64,000 bases of DNA, taken from NCBI RefSeq assembly GCF_900187305.1, contig NZ_LT906434.1, forward strand, positions 682,001-746,000. The letters run 5' to 3'. Positions 62,537-64,000 of this stretch are shown here, piece by piece. Position numbers and translations under genes: made by a program. This DNA is from Neisseria zoodegmatis. Lineage in GTDB: Bacteria > Pseudomonadota > Gammaproteobacteria > Burkholderiales > Neisseriaceae. Below the pieces are notes generated by a model. It did no database searches and was not told the origin of the DNA. It saw only the letters and a program-made list of their open reading frames with translations. Each line of letters starts with the position of its first letter. Position 1 is the stretch's first letter.

Positions 62537-64000
62537 ATGAGACCACTTTTTCTGGGTTTAATCCTTCTTGTTATCAGCATTCTATCCGGATGTTTAGTTT
62601 ATTTTTTCGGCTCTAAAATAGGCCTCGAAGGCTCAATGCAAAAAACAGTTGTTTGGATGTGCTTGGTAGTCATCACTTCACTGATTTTCCTAATGCCTAT
62701 GATCATTCGTTATGTATGGTCTGGCTGGTCGGGCCGATATGCGGGCGCAAGAAAATTAATCACAGAAGAATTGAAAGAAGAGCCTTCCGAATCCATCCGT
62801 TTACTCGGAAATGTTCAACGTTGGGAGCAGCTTCAACAAATTTACACTTTGACGACCCAATATAAAAACCATAGAAAACCTTGGATATTCGTTGATGGTT
62901 CGGATGAAGTGGTTCTGCAAGTATTCCCTGAAATTAAAACCCATTTGTGGGTAGAAAGCCATTCAGCTTTTTGGATTGATCTCCATGCTCCGGAGCCGCT
63001 TGAAGGATGGAATGGCCTGCGTGGTCAGGGTGTGCAGCCGGCTGAAGGGATTGTGTATTTGTCAGATGAAATCAATTCTGCAGAACAATTTTCCGGTGCT
63101 ATTAAATCGTTTATGGATAAGTTGGGATGGTTGCTGCCTGTTAACATGGTTTACGTTGATAGAAACCATCAGCATACCCAACCTTATTCTGTTACCCATC
63201 GCGTTTTGGAAACGAAGCAAGAAAATATTCAAAAAGATTTGGATCGATTTGCTTTTGAATTGTCTGGTATTGGTACGTTTTCGATTGAGGAGAAGCCTAC
63301 ATCGGCTGCAGCTGCGTTGTTGTCACGAAAATTACAGGTTTCAAATGGCATTATTGCAGAGAAGCTTTCTCTGAATAAAAAAGAGATGGGTAAGTCAGAC
63401 AGCCTTAATACTGTTGCTTTTGTTCATGCTAGACAGCAGGACTTGCTGCCTGATTTGATTTATCAATCTTTCAACAGTATTGCCGACTTCAATAAAGGCA
63501 AGAAATTGAAATGGACTCAGCCCGATAAAATTTACGGAGGGTTAAGCATCCTTGCTGTGTTGGCAACAGTGGGTTTCTCAATGGCTGCTTATAACAGCCA
63601 CAAAGATATGGCGACATTGCAGCAAAGTATCATGCAGTTGAAGCAGAATTCTTCTTCAATTAATAACTTAGCCGATATCATTAAATTACAAAAACAGATT
63701 ACTTACCTTGAAGAGAAAAAAGCCAGTACTTCAGGAAAAATATTGACTGCCGTAGGTTACAACCATAGTAAAGAATTGCTTGATACGGCCTATCTCGAAT
63801 ATGGCAAAGCGGTTAAAGCGGCCGTGGTTTCACCTGTTTTACAAAAATGGACTGATCATTTGTCTTATTTAGACGGATATAACAGCGCCAGTATTGAGAA
63901 TGGCGATGAGTATTACAATATCTTAAAAGCCTATCTGATGGTAACTGATAGAACCGATAAAGTAGATCCACAGTTCTTGGCTTCAAATATGCTTTTGATA
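62537..64000 (+). CDS. tssM: TssM/IcmF-like type VI secretion membrane protein (3' end cut by window)
   Basis: The frame is open from ATG 62537 to the window end (488 codons). Two N-terminal helices (about 3-24 and 38-58) and a third near 335-351 (YGGLSILAVLATVGFSMAAY) bracket a cytosolic domain. After the third helix the pattern ELLDTAYLEYGKAVKAAVVSPVL and YYNILKAYLMVTD is typical of IcmF/TssM periplasmic regions. TssM with TssL and TssJ forms the envelope-spanning complex. Where canonical TssM has PWYLVxGxxGxGKT, this protein has PWIFVDGSDEVVLQ, so the P-loop is gone. The ribosome site is weak (GGAAATTAAAAATC). Confidence 0.75.
   Translation, partial: MRPLFLGLILLVISILSGCLVYFFGSKIGLEGSMQKTVVWMCLVVITSLIFLMPMIIRYVWSGWSGRYAGARKLITEELKEEPSESIRLLGNVQRWEQLQQIYTLTTQYKNHRKPWIFVDGSDEVVLQVFPEIKTHLWVESHSAFWIDLHAPEPLEGWNGLRGQGVQPAEGIVYLSDEINSAEQFSGAIKSFMDKLGWLLPVNMVYVDRNHQHTQPYSVTHRVLETKQENIQKDLDRFAFELSGIGTFSIEEKPTSAAAALLSRKLQVSNGIIAEKLSLNKKEMGKSDSLNTVAFVHARQQDLLPDLIYQSFNSIADFNKGKKLKWTQPDKIYGGLSILAVLATVGFSMAAYNSHKDMATLQQSIMQLKQNSSSINNLADIIKLQKQITYLEEKKASTSGKILTAVGYNHSKELLDTAYLEYGKAVKAAVVSPVLQKWTDHLSYLDGYNSASIENGDEYYNILKAYLMVTDRTDKVDPQFLASNMLLI

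Overview
The window looks like chromosomal DNA of a commensal or animal-associated Neisseria (family Neisseriaceae). The 12-base DNA uptake sequence AGGCCGTCTGAA (the AG dialect, not the gonococcal/meningococcal AT dialect) occurs dozens of times, singly or as inverted pairs that act as terminators. Gene content and order also fit: def-fmt-rsmB-DUF4390-ntrY-ntrX divergent from lysM-dprA-smg, a mlaFEDCBA operon, cyaY divergent from lptM-lysA, and a pilE locus with a TfpX/TfpZ accessory gene. I saw no rRNA, tRNA, CRISPR array or complete insertion sequence.

Layout. 1-2.4 kb: a truncated AcoX/NAD-kinase-like gene and metY. 2.4-4.8 kb: a type IV pilin locus with two tandem pilins and an accessory membrane protein, headed by a near-perfect sigma-54 promoter. 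4.8-5.9 kb: a gene-free block of nested palindromic repeats. 5.9-11 kb: avtA and a four-gene SitABCD-type metal ABC transporter with a Fur-box-like site. 11-19 kb: dnaE, a MITE-like element, a PepSY protein, a frameshifted DUF805 gene, prmC, a DUF4124 protein, a pseudouridine synthase and a UPF0016 cation exporter. 19-27 kb: ampG, the Mla phospholipid-transport operon and an unpartnered sensor kinase. 27-36 kb: argA with a zinc-ribbon membrane protein, polA, an AT-rich Fic gene, lysA-lptM and cyaY. 36-48 kb: a lipoprotein hydrolase, DUF4112, ntrX-ntrY, DUF4390, rsmB, fmt, def, a LysM protein, dprA and smg. 48-53 kb: CsbD and DUF1328 stress-type small proteins, a PotF-like lipoprotein, rppH, a WYL regulator and a glutathione transferase. 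53-55.4 kb: a gingipain-like C25 protease gene with no signal peptide. 56-60.5 kb: parE and groES-groEL. 60.8-64 kb: the edge of a type VI secretion locus (PAAR protein, unknown membrane protein, TssM/IcmF-like protein cut by the window end).

How the genes work together. Most of the window is ordinary housekeeping: replication, translation quality control, outer-membrane lipid asymmetry, lysine/arginine/methionine metabolism, and natural competence (type IV pili, DprA and the uptake sequences). The accessory parts are the pilin locus, the Fic gene, the C25 protease and the type VI locus; the last three largely or wholly lack uptake sequences and differ in base composition. The most unusual items are (i) a cytosolic-looking propeptide-plus-C25 caspase-like protease standing alone in a Neisseria genome, (ii) a sigma-54 promoter for pilin in a genome whose NtrX, encoded here, has lost the Walker A lysine and the GAFTGA loop, (iii) a composite palindrome/uptake-sequence repeat family with terminal inverted repeats, (iv) a 143-bp MITE-like element that appears to have inserted into an uptake sequence, and (v) a TssM whose P-loop region is degenerate.
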